Below are positions 1 through 10,351 of a DNA stretch of 64,000 nucleotides, piece after piece. The notes under the pieces are model-generated. The model was not told the origin of the DNA, made no database searches, and saw nothing but the letters and a program-made list of their open reading frames with translations. Position 1 is the stretch's first letter, and each line of letters opens with the position of its first letter. Origin of the DNA: Sideroxydans sp. CL21 (GTDB lineage Bacteria; Pseudomonadota; Gammaproteobacteria; Burkholderiales; Gallionellaceae); assembly GCF_902459525.1 (NCBI RefSeq), contig NZ_LR699166.1, positions 2,182,501-2,246,500 on the forward strand, given 5' to 3'. A program made the position numbers and the translations under genes.

Positions 1-776
1 ACCGGCAGAAACGGCAGCGTGTCGTATTCCAGTTCGGCACCCAGCTTCGAACCGCGACACACTTCCAGCAGATGTCCGAGTAACGCGAAGCCGGTGACAT
101 CGGTCATTGCATGCACACCCGGCACTCCCCCCAGAGTCGCACCGACTCGATTGAGTTGTGTGGTCGTATCCACCATCTGCCGATAACCTTCGGCATCAAG
201 GTCGCCTTTTTTCAAAGCAGCACTCAATACGCCCACCCCCAGCGGCTTGCCCAGAATGAGTACATCACCCTCCCGTGCCCGGTCGTTGCGTTTGATGTGA
301 TCGGGATGGGCAACACCTACCGCGACCAGACCATAGATCGGTTCGGGTGCGTCGATGGAATGTCCGCCGGCGATCGGGATCCCTGCCGCTTCGCACACCG
401 AAGCGCCCCCTGCGAGGATGTCGCGTATGGTATCCAGCGGCAGTTTATTGATGGGCATGCCCACGACGGCCAGGGCGAGAATCGGTGTCGCACCCATGGC
501 ATACACATCGGACAAGGCATTGGTTGCGGCAATGCGCCCGAAGTCGCGGGCATCGTCCACAATGGGCATGAAGAAATCGGTGGTGACGACGATCGCTTGC
601 GTGTCGTTGAGTTTGTAGACCGCGGCATCGTCGCTGCTTTCGGTACCCACCATCAGGTTCGGGTAAGATGGCGGGAGCGGCATTGCGGCCAGCATCTCGG
701 CCAATACCGCGGGTGCGATCTTGCAACCGCAACCGCCGCCGTGGGAATACTGTGTCAATTTGATTGCGTCGTTCAT
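1..776 (-). CDS. selD: Selenophosphate synthetase SelD (3' end outside window)
   Basis: Makes selenophosphate from selenide and ATP in the cytoplasm, the selenium donor for 2-selenouridine in tRNA and, where present, selenocysteine. The gene runs off the left edge; about 258 N-terminal residues are present. From the ATG at 776 the protein starts with an LTQYSHGG lead into GGCGCK. Cys16 and Lys19 align with catalytic Cys17 and Lys20 of E. coli SelD. Cys16 is encoded by TGC, so this is the cysteine form, not the selenoprotein form. Later segments (ESSDDAAVY, TTDFFMPIVDD, AGGHSID) are typical SelD metal/ATP-binding blocks. It diverges from selU with only 12 bp between the start codons, which fits a joint selenium role. 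No clear Shine-Dalgarno precedes the start. Confidence 0.95.
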   Translation of the reverse strand, partial: MNDAIKLTQYSHGGGCGCKIAPAVLAEMLAAMPLPPSYPNLMVGTESSDDAAVYKLNDTQAIVVTTDFFMPIVDDARDFGRIAATNALSDVYAMGATPILALAVVGMPINKLPLDTIRDILAGGASVCEAAGIPIAGGHSIDAPEPIYGLVAVGVAHPDHIKRNDRAREGDVLILGKPLGVGVLSAALKKGDLDAEGYRQMVDTTTQLNRVGATLGGVPGVHAMTDVTGFALLGHLLEVCRGSKLGAELEYDTLPFLP

Positions 777-788
777 ACAAAATAGTCT

Positions 789-1829
789 ATGCAAAATCCA
801 AGGGTCGCCACCGTATCACAACTGTCCGATTTCGACGAAATCATCGACGTTCGCTCCCCCGCCGAATACGCGGAAGACCATATCCCCGGCGCGATCAGTG
901 CCCCCGTGCTGAACGATGAGCAGCGCGCGGAGATCGGCACGCTCTACACGCAAGTCTCGCCGTTTGTGGCCAAGAAGCGCGGAGCAGCACTCATTGCGCG
1001 CAACGTCGCACAGCATCTGGAAACCTCCTTCAGCGACAAGCCGAAACAATGGAAACCGCTGGTGTATTGCTGGCGCGGCGGTCAGCGCAGCGGCGCGATG
1101 GCGCACATTCTGGCGCAGGTCGGCTGGTCCACCGGCAGGCTGAGCGGCGGTTACAAGACCTACCGCCGCCATGTTCTCGCCGAACTGGAATCATTGCCCG
1201 CTACTTTGCAGTTCCGGGTGGTCTGCGGCCCGACCGGTTCCGGCAAGAGCCGCTTGCTGCGCGTGCTACAGGAACAGGGTGCCCAGGTGCTCGACCTGGA
1301 AGCGCTGGCGCAGCATCGCGGCTCCCTGCTCGGCAATCTTCCCGACGAAGTTCAACCCGCGCAGAAGATGTTCGACAGCCGTTTGTGGGATGCACTGCGC
1401 CGCTTCGATGCCCGGCACCCTGTATTTGTGGAGGCAGAAAGCAAGAAGATCGGCCTCATCAACACGCCCGAATCGCTGCTGCACAAAATGCGCACCTCGG
1501 ATTGCCTCCTGATCGAAGCGCCTGTCGCGGCGCGTGTGCAGTTGCTCATCGAAGACTACAAACACTTTTTAAGCGACCCGGGTCTGCTCGTGCAGCGTCT
1601 CACCCCCCTGTTGCCGCTGCATGGCCGTCAAGTCCTCGATCATTGGCAGATGCTGGCCGAGCAAGGGGAATGGGCTGCTCTGGTTGAAAAACTGTTGACC
1701 CAGCATTACGACCCGGCCTATCGGCGCTCCACTGCCAGCAACTTCACCCGCCTGTCCGCGGCAAAAGTACTTCTGCTCGACAATCTTGATGACGCCACGC
1801 TACGTGCAGCTACCGCCGCCTCGCTATAA
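789..1829 (+). CDS. selU: tRNA 2-selenouridine synthase SelU (MnmH)
   Basis: Replaces the sulfur of (5-methylaminomethyl-)2-thiouridine at tRNA position 34 with selenium, using selenophosphate through a geranylated intermediate (family knowledge). The 346-residue protein has the usual two parts: an N-terminal rhodanese domain (about residues 15-135) with the active-site loop YCWRGGQRS and catalytic Cys94, and a C-terminal P-loop domain with Walker A GPTGSGKS at 147-154. Length matches the family. The start at 789 gives the expected short lead before the rhodanese core (EIIDVRSPAEY). It is divergent from selD, the enzyme that supplies its donor. No convincing ribosome binding site is visible, so the mRNA may be nearly leaderless. 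Confidence 0.97.
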   Translation: MQNPRVATVSQLSDFDEIIDVRSPAEYAEDHIPGAISAPVLNDEQRAEIGTLYTQVSPFVAKKRGAALIARNVAQHLETSFSDKPKQWKPLVYCWRGGQRSGAMAHILAQVGWSTGRLSGGYKTYRRHVLAELESLPATLQFRVVCGPTGSGKSRLLRVLQEQGAQVLDLEALAQHRGSLLGNLPDEVQPAQKMFDSRLWDALRRFDARHPVFVEAESKKIGLINTPESLLHKMRTSDCLLIEAPVAARVQLLIEDYKHFLSDPGLLVQRLTPLLPLHGRQVLDHWQMLAEQGEWAALVEKLLTQHYDPAYRRSTASNFTRLSAAKVLLLDNLDDATLRAATAASL

Positions 1830-1881
1830 CCCTACTAACCAATTATTTACTCGACAAAATCGCCCGATTGCACGAAAATAC

Positions 1882-1893
1882 TTAGCAAGCTAA
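1882..1893. promoter_or_regulatory. SlyA/MarR-type operator TTAGCAAGCTAA
   Basis: A perfect inverted repeat TTAGC-AA-GCTAA lies 22 bp upstream of the marR-family start. The 12-mer is identical to the published high-affinity SlyA consensus (from memory). It sits between a TTGCAC (1868-1873) and a weak TAACAA (1891-1896) that could act as -35 and -10, so binding would block RNA polymerase. This suggests autoregulation and control of the efflux genes downstream. Confidence 0.65.
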
Positions 1894-1915
1894 CAATTAG
1901 TACACCAACAACCGC

Positions 1916-2347
1916 ATGAAACCTCTGGACGAACAATTCGCTGAAACTTTGCATCTGGTCGCACACGCCTGGCGCACCGAGTTGGACAGACGGCTGCGGC
2001 CATTGGGTTTTTCGCATTCGCGCTGGCTGCTGTTGATGCATCTTTCGCGCCACGACGGCTGCACGCATTGCGAGCTGGCACAACACATGGGTATAGAAGC
2101 CGCAACCCTGGTCAAGCAGGTCGATCACATGGAACAGGAAGGACTGCTCAAACGCTGCGGCAGCGAGACCGACCGGCGCGTCAAACACCTTTACCTGTCG
2201 TCCGACGGCAAGAAAGCGGTGGAGATCATACGCAGCAATGCCGCCGAGTTGCGCAAAGAGATTCTGGACGGATCGAGCAAGGAAGATATCCGCAACGCCA
2301 TCACCGTGCTGCAGAACGTCCGCGACAAACTGGCCGGAGAGCCGTAA
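1916..2347 (+). CDS. MarR/SlyA-family transcriptional regulator
   Basis: A 143-residue winged-helix regulator of the MarR family. Helices at the N terminus (LHLVAHAWRTELDRRL) and C terminus form the dimer interface. The recognition region spans roughly residues 50-100 (CELAQHMGIEAATLVKQVDHMEQEGLLKRC followed by the basic wing ETDRRVKHLYL), where DRR is the usual wing motif. It is the first gene of a three-gene unit with an HlyD and an EMRB-type pump, the classic emrRAB arrangement, so it probably represses the pump and is relieved by small phenolic or hydrophobic ligands. The operator at 1882-1893 supports direct repression. The ligand cannot be read from the sequence. Confidence 0.92.
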   Translation: MKPLDEQFAETLHLVAHAWRTELDRRLRPLGFSHSRWLLLMHLSRHDGCTHCELAQHMGIEAATLVKQVDHMEQEGLLKRCGSETDRRVKHLYLSSDGKKAVEIIRSNAAELRKEILDGSSKEDIRNAITVLQNVRDKLAGEP

Positions 2348-2363
2348 CAACAGGAAATGACTC

Positions 2364-3350
2364 ATGGAACGCCTGAAAGCGCATAAAAAGAAGATCATCA
2401 TCGCGCTGGTGATTGTTGCGTTGATTGCCGGTCTGTCATTTGCCTATTTCGCCAGGCTTTCGCGCAGCACTGAAAATGCCTACATCAACGCGGATGTGGT
2501 GAATGTGGCTGCGCAGGTCAGCGGTCGCGTCATTGCCGTGTACGTCAAGGACAACCAGCATGTTCACAAAGGCGATGCACTGTTCGACATCGATCCCGAA
2601 CCTTTCTCCATCGCTCTCGAACGTGCCCAGGCAGATCTTGCGCTGGCGCGGCAATCTGCCCGCCAGGATAACGCTGAAGTCGCCGCCGCACGCGCGCTGG
2701 TCTCCCAAGCTGAAAGCGACCTGGCCAATGCTCGCAACACCTACACCCGCGACAAGGAACTGGTTGAGCAACATTTCCTCTCCCAGCAATCTCTGGAGGA
2801 TGCCCAGACCCGCATGCAGGCTTTGCAGGCAACGCTGGAACAGGCACATGCCAAACTGGCCAAGGCCCTGTCGGCTCCGGAAAAGACCAGCGAGCGCGGT
2901 GATGTGCTGAAGGCACAAGCCGCCATCGATCAGGCCAAACTCGACCTGGAACACACGCATGTCATTGCAGCGCAGGATGGGCAGATCAGCAACCTGTCGC
3001 TCACGGCAGGATCGCTGGTAGGCGTCGGCGTACCACTGTTCGCGCTGATCGCGGATAACAGCTTTCATATCGATGCCAACTACAAGGAAACCGAACTGGT
3101 CGGCATCCACCCCGGTCAGGACGTGGACATCGAGATCGACATGTATCCCGGCCAGCATTTCAAGGGTACGGTGGAAAGCATTTCCGGCGGTACAGGCACT
3201 GCCTTTTCGCTGCTGCCGCCGCAGAACGCGACCGGCAACTGGGTGAAGATCGCGCAGCGCGTTCCGGTACGTATCAAGTTCGCCCCCACGGATGCGGCCC
3301 ATCCGCTGCGCATCGGCGCCACCGCAACCGTGAGCGTGCAACTCAAGTAA
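2364..3350 (+). CDS. emrA: HlyD/EmrA-family membrane fusion protein
   Basis: Periplasmic adaptor of a tripartite drug efflux pump. The 328-residue protein has a basic N terminus (KAHKKK), one membrane anchor (about residues 11-30), a biotinyl-lipoyl half (INADVVNVAAQVSGRV), a long alpha-helical hairpin (about 85-190, rich in Ala, Gln, Glu and Leu), the second lipoyl half and a beta-barrel. The closing segment around LLPPQNATGNWVKIAQRVPV is highly typical of EmrA. It starts 14 bp after marR behind an AGGAAA site and is followed after 7 bp by the emrB-like gene. No outer-membrane TolC-type gene lies nearby, so the pump must borrow one encoded elsewhere. Confidence 0.93.
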   Translation: MERLKAHKKKIIIALVIVALIAGLSFAYFARLSRSTENAYINADVVNVAAQVSGRVIAVYVKDNQHVHKGDALFDIDPEPFSIALERAQADLALARQSARQDNAEVAAARALVSQAESDLANARNTYTRDKELVEQHFLSQQSLEDAQTRMQALQATLEQAHAKLAKALSAPEKTSERGDVLKAQAAIDQAKLDLEHTHVIAAQDGQISNLSLTAGSLVGVGVPLFALIADNSFHIDANYKETELVGIHPGQDVDIEIDMYPGQHFKGTVESISGGTGTAFSLLPPQNATGNWVKIAQRVPVRIKFAPTDAAHPLRIGATATVSVQLK

Positions 3351-3357
3351 CGCCGAC

Positions 3358-4875
3358 ATGAGCGGCAACCGGATACTGATCAGCGGCGCAGTGATGGCGG
3401 CGACCATCATGCAGGTGCTGGACACCACCATCATCAACGTGGCGCTGCCCAACATGGCGGGGCAGCTCGATGCCACGCCCGACAATATCAGCTGGGTACT
3501 CACGTCCTACCTGATCGCCTCGGCCATCATCATGCCGCTCACCGGCTTCATCACGGACCGTATCGGCCAGAAACGGTTCCTGCTGATCAGCATCGCCGGT
3601 TTCGTCATCACCTCGGCTTTGTGCGGCATGGCAACCAGCCTTGCCCAGATGGTGACGTTCCGCTTCCTGCAGGGTGTGTTCGGCGCGGCCCTGGTACCGC
3701 TGTCGCAGTCCATCATGCTGCAAGTCTTTCCAGGCGAACAACGCGGCAAGGCCATGGCGATCTGGAGCATGGGTGTCATGGTCGCGCCCATCATGGGGCC
3801 GACCCTCGGCGGCTGGCTCACTGAAGCGATCAGCTGGCGCTGGACGTTCTACATCAACCTGCCGGTCGGCATCGCTTCCTTCGTGCTCGCCATGCGCCAT
3901 GTTCCCGATACGCCCACGCGCGAGCGGCGCATGGACTGGCTGGGCTTTGCTACGTTGGCATTGGGTATAGGAGCACTGCAACTGGTACTGGACCGCGGCA
4001 ACCAGGACGACTGGTTCAGCTCGCAGACATTGACCTTTGCCGCCTGCGTCACGGTAGTCTCTTTGGCCTTCTTCATCTTTTACACGCTCACCGGCAAGCA
4101 TCATCCCTTGTTCGACCTGCGCATCTTTCGCGACCGCAACTTCCTGGTCGCCAGCCTGATCATGACCACCATCGGCATCGGTTTTTTCGGCGGCATGCTG
4201 CTGCAATCGCTGTTTCTGCAGAACTTCCTCGGCTACCCCACTTTTGAAGCCGGTCTCTACATGGCGCCGCGCGGACTGGCTTCGTTCCTGGTAATGATCT
4301 TCGTCGGCAAGTTCGTCAACAAGATCCCGCCGCGCAATTTCATCCTCACCGGCATCTGCGCCAGTATCGCGGGCAATTATCTGATGACGCGCTTCACCGG
4401 CGACATCACCGCGCACGACCTGATCGTGCCGATGATGCTGCAGGGGGTGGGCATGGGCCTGATCTTCGTGCCTATCTCCACCCTTGCCTTCACCACTCTG
4501 CCCAGAGAAGCTGCAGCCGAAGCTGCGGGGATTTACAGCCTGATTCGCGCGGTCGGTTCCTCGTTCGGTATTTCCATCCTCGCCACCTATTTTTCGCGCA
4601 GCACGCAAAAAAGTTGGAGTTTGCTGCGCGGTGATATCACCCCGTATAGCGAGACCCTGCGGGCCTATCTCGCCCCGCTCCATCTCGGCGTACAAGATCC
4701 GCAAGGCATTGCAATGGCTGCCAGGGCAGTGATGCGTCAGGCACAGAACATCGGTTACATCGACAGCTTCTGGTTCGCCACACTCAACTTCGTGATGATG
4801 CTGCCGTTGCTGCTGCTGGTGCGCACACCGAAGAAAAGTACGACCGCTCCACAGCCCGGTGTAATCCTGGAATAG
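3358..4875 (+). CDS. emrB: EmrB/QacA (DHA2) family MFS drug exporter
   Basis: Inner-membrane proton-driven exporter of 505 residues with the hydrophobic pattern of 14 transmembrane helices (DHA2). Visible signatures are the motif C-like LDTTIINVALPNM in helix 1, motif A DRIGQKRFLL after helix 2 and the GWLTEAISWRWTFYINLPVG segment characteristic of EmrB. It follows the HlyD-type adaptor by 7 bp and would form an EmrAB complex with it. The substrate is unknown; hydrophobic weak acids, uncouplers or phenolics are usual for this class. The downstream stretch shows no clear terminator. Confidence 0.94.
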   Translation: MSGNRILISGAVMAATIMQVLDTTIINVALPNMAGQLDATPDNISWVLTSYLIASAIIMPLTGFITDRIGQKRFLLISIAGFVITSALCGMATSLAQMVTFRFLQGVFGAALVPLSQSIMLQVFPGEQRGKAMAIWSMGVMVAPIMGPTLGGWLTEAISWRWTFYINLPVGIASFVLAMRHVPDTPTRERRMDWLGFATLALGIGALQLVLDRGNQDDWFSSQTLTFAACVTVVSLAFFIFYTLTGKHHPLFDLRIFRDRNFLVASLIMTTIGIGFFGGMLLQSLFLQNFLGYPTFEAGLYMAPRGLASFLVMIFVGKFVNKIPPRNFILTGICASIAGNYLMTRFTGDITAHDLIVPMMLQGVGMGLIFVPISTLAFTTLPREAAAEAAGIYSLIRAVGSSFGISILATYFSRSTQKSWSLLRGDITPYSETLRAYLAPLHLGVQDPQGIAMAARAVMRQAQNIGYIDSFWFATLNFVMMLPLLLLVRTPKKSTTAPQPGVILE

Positions 4876-5023
4876 GTCTCCGGGCAAAGCCGGGAACACC
4901 GAAAACTAACGTCTGCTTGAGAATATGTCCGTCTTATCGTTCATTTCGTCGTCATCTGTACGGAAGTTAATACTGATTATTACTAATTCAGCAAATCCGG
5001 CAAACTGAATGGCCGACCTCCCA

Positions 5024-5046
5024 AAAGCCCTTTTGTAACGGGCTTT
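5024..5046. terminator. Possible weak stem-loop after emrB
   Basis: AAAGCCC (5024-5030), a 9-nt loop and GGGCTTT (5040-5046). Neither side has a proper U-run (the minus side has only TTTT), so termination is doubtful; it may be an RNA processing hairpin. Confidence 0.25.
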
Positions 5047-5098
5047 CCGGGAACATCCTGAACATTTACTACGTCTCCCTGCAGGCTGCACGCCGCGC

Positions 5099-5104
5099 TA
5101 TAAT
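5099..5104 (+). promoter_or_regulatory. Candidate -10 box for acnA
   Basis: A perfect TATAAT lies 71 bp upstream of the chosen acnA start. No good -35 hexamer is visible at 16-18 bp spacing, so the promoter may depend on an activator or start with a weak -35. Confidence 0.4.
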
Positions 5105-5175
5105 CCTTCGCCATCACCGTTTTGTCCTTTGGAGCTAATGCATCTTTCTCGTTTCATACTTTGGAGCCATTCGTC

Positions 5176-7866
<2,691 letters not shown>

Positions 7867-8341
7867 GCAGTGGCCAGCACAAGAGGGGCGAGCATCTACT
7901 CCTCTGGTGCTGATTGTCGCTTCAAGCCCGAACCACGTCGATACTTGGATGATGAATTGAAGAAAGCCCTTGCGTAAATATAGCAAGGGCTTTTTTTATT
8001 CCATAAATTCTTTCGTCGAAACCATCGTTCCCAAGCATCCGGAAATGATATTTCTTCTTTGTAGCCATTCAAGATACCCATGCTCAGTTCAAGTAATAGA
8101 TCATGGTATATATGTTTGGTATATATCCTATCTAGCCAAATAGGCATATCCTTCTCTTTGCGTGGATATTTTTGTCGAAGGGAACGGCATGAATGAACCA
8201 GCAAGCGTCCAAATATGTATCGGATAAAGATTCACGCAGAATCAGATTCAAGCTGTATAAAAATCAAAGCCTCAAAGCAATATTTTTTACCCTGAAACGT
8301 TAGAGTTCGCCACTTTTGCTCATACCTAATAAGGAGTAATT
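7867..8341. other. 475-bp gap after acnA: terminator plus a doubtful minus-strand ORF
   Basis: The stretch is visibly more AT-rich than its neighbours. It contains the acnA terminator (7963-7997). On the minus strand an ORF from ATG 8147 to 7896 (83 codons, beginning MPIWLDRIYTKH and containing PDAWERWF) reads straight through the terminator stem. Its start has AAGG too close to the ATG, and no family is recognised. It could be a decayed gene remnant. A TATAAA at 8256-8261 may be a -10 for the next gene. Confidence 0.4.
7963..7997 (+). terminator. Rho-independent terminator of acnA
   Basis: Perfect 11-bp stem AAAGCCCTTGC (7963-7973) with GCAAGGGCTTT (7983-7993), a 9-nt loop, and a run of seven T from 7991 to 7997. 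Oriented to end plus-strand transcription from acnA. Confidence 0.92.
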
Positions 8342-9490
8342 ATGCATAATGAATCGCATGGTTTTTTTCGTCAGCTTCCCCGCGCTATTCCCGGTCTGGC
8401 CTTGATAATCATCACCATGGTGGTGATACGCCTATGGATCGAACCATGGATGGCACATACCAAGATTCTTGGGATGGAAAAGCCGCTAACCGATGCTTTC
8501 CACCTCAACTATATTCTGCTTGGCATTCTCTGCGGCCTGCTTTATCGCAATGTGATTTTCGGCGGGAAAATGCCGGAAATTTTTGTTGACGGTTTCAAGC
8601 TGTCCCGTCTCATGATCAAAACCGGCATCATCATGCTGGGTTCTCTCTATACCTTCTCGGCCATTGTCCAGTTGGGTTCGATGGCGATCTTCCTGATTGG
8701 CGGATTCGTCATCATGACCATCATCATGGTGTTGTGGCTGGGCAAGTTGTTCGGGTTGGACCGTTCCATGACTGCTGTACTGGCCAACGCCCTGAGCATC
8801 TGCGGCGTTAGTGCAGCCGTGGCCACCTCACCTGCAGTCGAGGCCAAGGCAAGTCACGTTGCCTATGCCATCGCGACCATACTGGGCTTCGGTATCCTCA
8901 CCATGTTCATCAGCCCGTTCATCGGTCATGAACTCGGCCTGACCGACCTGCAGTACGGTGCATGGATCGGAACCGGCATACTCAACTCCGGCCAGGTACT
9001 GGCTGCAGCTCTCGCTTTCAATCCCAACGTGGCACCGGGTACTGCAGTATCGATCGCCGAGATATGGAACATCATGCGCGTGATTTCCATTCCCTTCGCA
9101 GTATTCGCAGTAACGATCTGGTATTGGGCTGGGAAGGAAGAATCTGACAGCTCGGGAAAGAAAAAAAGCCTGGGCACGCTGCTGGTCGAAAAATTCCCGG
9201 TGTTTGTCATCGGTTTCATGGTCATGGTGTTCTTTACCAGCATGGGCGCCTTTGGCGATGTCGGCATCAAGGGCGGGCCTCCCGCCTCGGAAACGATCAA
9301 GACATTGCGCCTCGTGATGCAATGGATCTTCGGCTTTGGCCTGGTTGGTCTGGGCGGATTCATCGATTTCAAGGAACTGCGCCAGGCAGGCGGCACGCCA
9401 CTCAAACTGGGCCTGATCGTAGGCACCACCAAATATGTTCTGGCGCTGGCCGTCGTGTATCTGATCAAGGATTATCTGGTATCAATCTAA
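8342..9490 (+). CDS. YeiH-family (putative sulfate exporter) membrane protein
   Basis: A 382-residue polytopic inner-membrane protein with about ten hydrophobic segments, of the UPF0324/YeiH family often annotated as putative sulfate exporters. The family-specific segment ANALSICGVSAAVATSPAVE and the later WIGTGILNSGQV are both present; the transported substrate is not established for the family. The start is supported by TAAGGAG six bases upstream. A 51-residue membrane protein follows after 22 bp and a UspA protein after another 6 bp, so the three are probably one transcript. A YeiE-like LysR regulator, the partner of yeiH in enterobacteria, lies about 4 kb away. Confidence 0.88.
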   Translation: MHNESHGFFRQLPRAIPGLALIIITMVVIRLWIEPWMAHTKILGMEKPLTDAFHLNYILLGILCGLLYRNVIFGGKMPEIFVDGFKLSRLMIKTGIIMLGSLYTFSAIVQLGSMAIFLIGGFVIMTIIMVLWLGKLFGLDRSMTAVLANALSICGVSAAVATSPAVEAKASHVAYAIATILGFGILTMFISPFIGHELGLTDLQYGAWIGTGILNSGQVLAAALAFNPNVAPGTAVSIAEIWNIMRVISIPFAVFAVTIWYWAGKEESDSSGKKKSLGTLLVEKFPVFVIGFMVMVFFTSMGAFGDVGIKGGPPASETIKTLRLVMQWIFGFGLVGLGGFIDFKELRQAGGTPLKLGLIVGTTKYVLALAVVYLIKDYLVSI

Positions 9491-9512
9491 ATTATTGTAA
9501 GGAGAAATCATT

Positions 9513-9668
9513 ATGGTTACTCAACAAAAACCGGGAAGTGAGACCATCGGCGCCATCGGCCCGAAAAGCAAGATGACGCTATTCAAGGATGACCGCGCTG
9601 AAGATATTGGCGCCATTGTTCTCACTGTGTTAATTGTCGCCGTCATCGTGCTTCTGAAAATGAAGTAG
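9513..9668 (+). CDS. Small single-span membrane protein (51 aa)
   Basis: An unrecognised small gene. ATG 9513 is preceded by AAGGAG at good spacing, and the ORF closes at TAG 9666-9668. The protein has a soluble polar half (MVTQQKPGSETIGAIGPKSK, then acidic FKDDRAED) followed by one hydrophobic helix at about residues 32-48 and a basic end, KMK, which suggests an N-out or tail-anchored topology. It lies between the YeiH-family transporter and uspA with short gaps, so it is probably co-expressed and may be an accessory subunit of the transporter. No function is known to me. Confidence 0.7.
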   Translation: MVTQQKPGSETIGAIGPKSKMTLFKDDRAEDIGAIVLTVLIVAVIVLLKMK

Positions 9669-9674
9669 GCCTGT

Positions 9675-10127
9675 ATGGACATCAAAAATATTGTTGTAGC
9701 GATAGATGGTTCGGATGCATCGCAAGAGGCATTGAACCATGCCATCGATCTGGCCCGTCAGAACCGTACATGCCTGACGGGCCTCTTCATCATCGATACC
9801 CAATGGGCTGATTTTATCGGCAACGACTGGCAGTCATCCAAAGGGGCGAGACAAGGTTTCCTCGACTATATCCGCAAGGAACAGGAAGAACAGGCCGAAG
9901 CGGCGCACATGCAATTTGAAAAAGCCACACAAGGAATGGCACAAACCTCATTCTCGGTTCATGCGGGCGATCCCACAGAAGTCCTTTTGGCGCAGGCCTC
10001 GTCCGAGGATACCGGGATTTTGATCGCAGGCCGGTGTGTCTTTCAAGTGAGCGGCAGGCCCAGTCTGAAATCCCTCGCTTCAACCTTGGAAAAGAAGGCA
10101 TCCCGCCCCCTGCTCCTGTTTCCCTAA
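9675..10127 (+). CDS. Universal stress protein UspA family
   Basis: A single-domain Usp of 150 residues with a Rossmann-like alpha/beta fold: NIVVAIDGSDAS at the N terminus carries the ATP-contacting Asp, and the C terminus ends in the core strand SRPLLLFP. The expected ATP loop GxxGxxxxxxxxxG(S/T) is poorly kept (AGRCVFQVSGRPSLKSLAS), so it may not bind ATP in the canonical way. It begins 6 bp after the small membrane protein gene. Pairing of Usp with a transporter is common and may signal regulation of transport by energy state (inference). Confidence 0.9.
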   Translation: MDIKNIVVAIDGSDASQEALNHAIDLARQNRTCLTGLFIIDTQWADFIGNDWQSSKGARQGFLDYIRKEQEEQAEAAHMQFEKATQGMAQTSFSVHAGDPTEVLLAQASSEDTGILIAGRCVFQVSGRPSLKSLASTLEKKASRPLLLFP

Positions 10128-10351
10128 CCACGATGTCATATCAGGTAATTATTATCCGAATGTCAGATAAGGCTATGCAAGCATACGTATTTCGCCATAT
10201 ATGTAAATCTGTTTAATTGATGTAAGGTTTCTTCTGAGACTATACGAACACTGCACTGATAAAGGACCCTGTGCCAATTGAAAATTACCCTGCCTATATT
10301 TTTCAAAAGTGAATTTCACCCATTAAAGTGAAAACACTCTAGCCGCGATAC

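Larger units (their letters stand above)
4876..5175. other. 300-bp intergenic region before acnA
   Basis: No convincing gene. It holds a 7-bp inverted repeat AAAGCCC/GGGCTTT (5024-5030 and 5040-5046) without a clear U-tract, a consensus -10 box at 5099-5104 and two copies of CTTTGGAGC (5127-5135 and 5159-5167). The second copy is the acnA ribosome binding site. The first precedes a small out-of-frame ORF (5138-5275) that overlaps the acnA start. Confidence 0.6.

Noticed and set aside
3343-4899. 518-codon open frame on the minus strand
   Set aside because: Opposite emrB; the translation is highly polar with no domain while the plus strand encodes a clear 14-helix exporter.
4876-4905. Terminator right after emrB
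   Set aside because: CCGGG occurs twice as a direct, not inverted, repeat; no stem or U-run forms.
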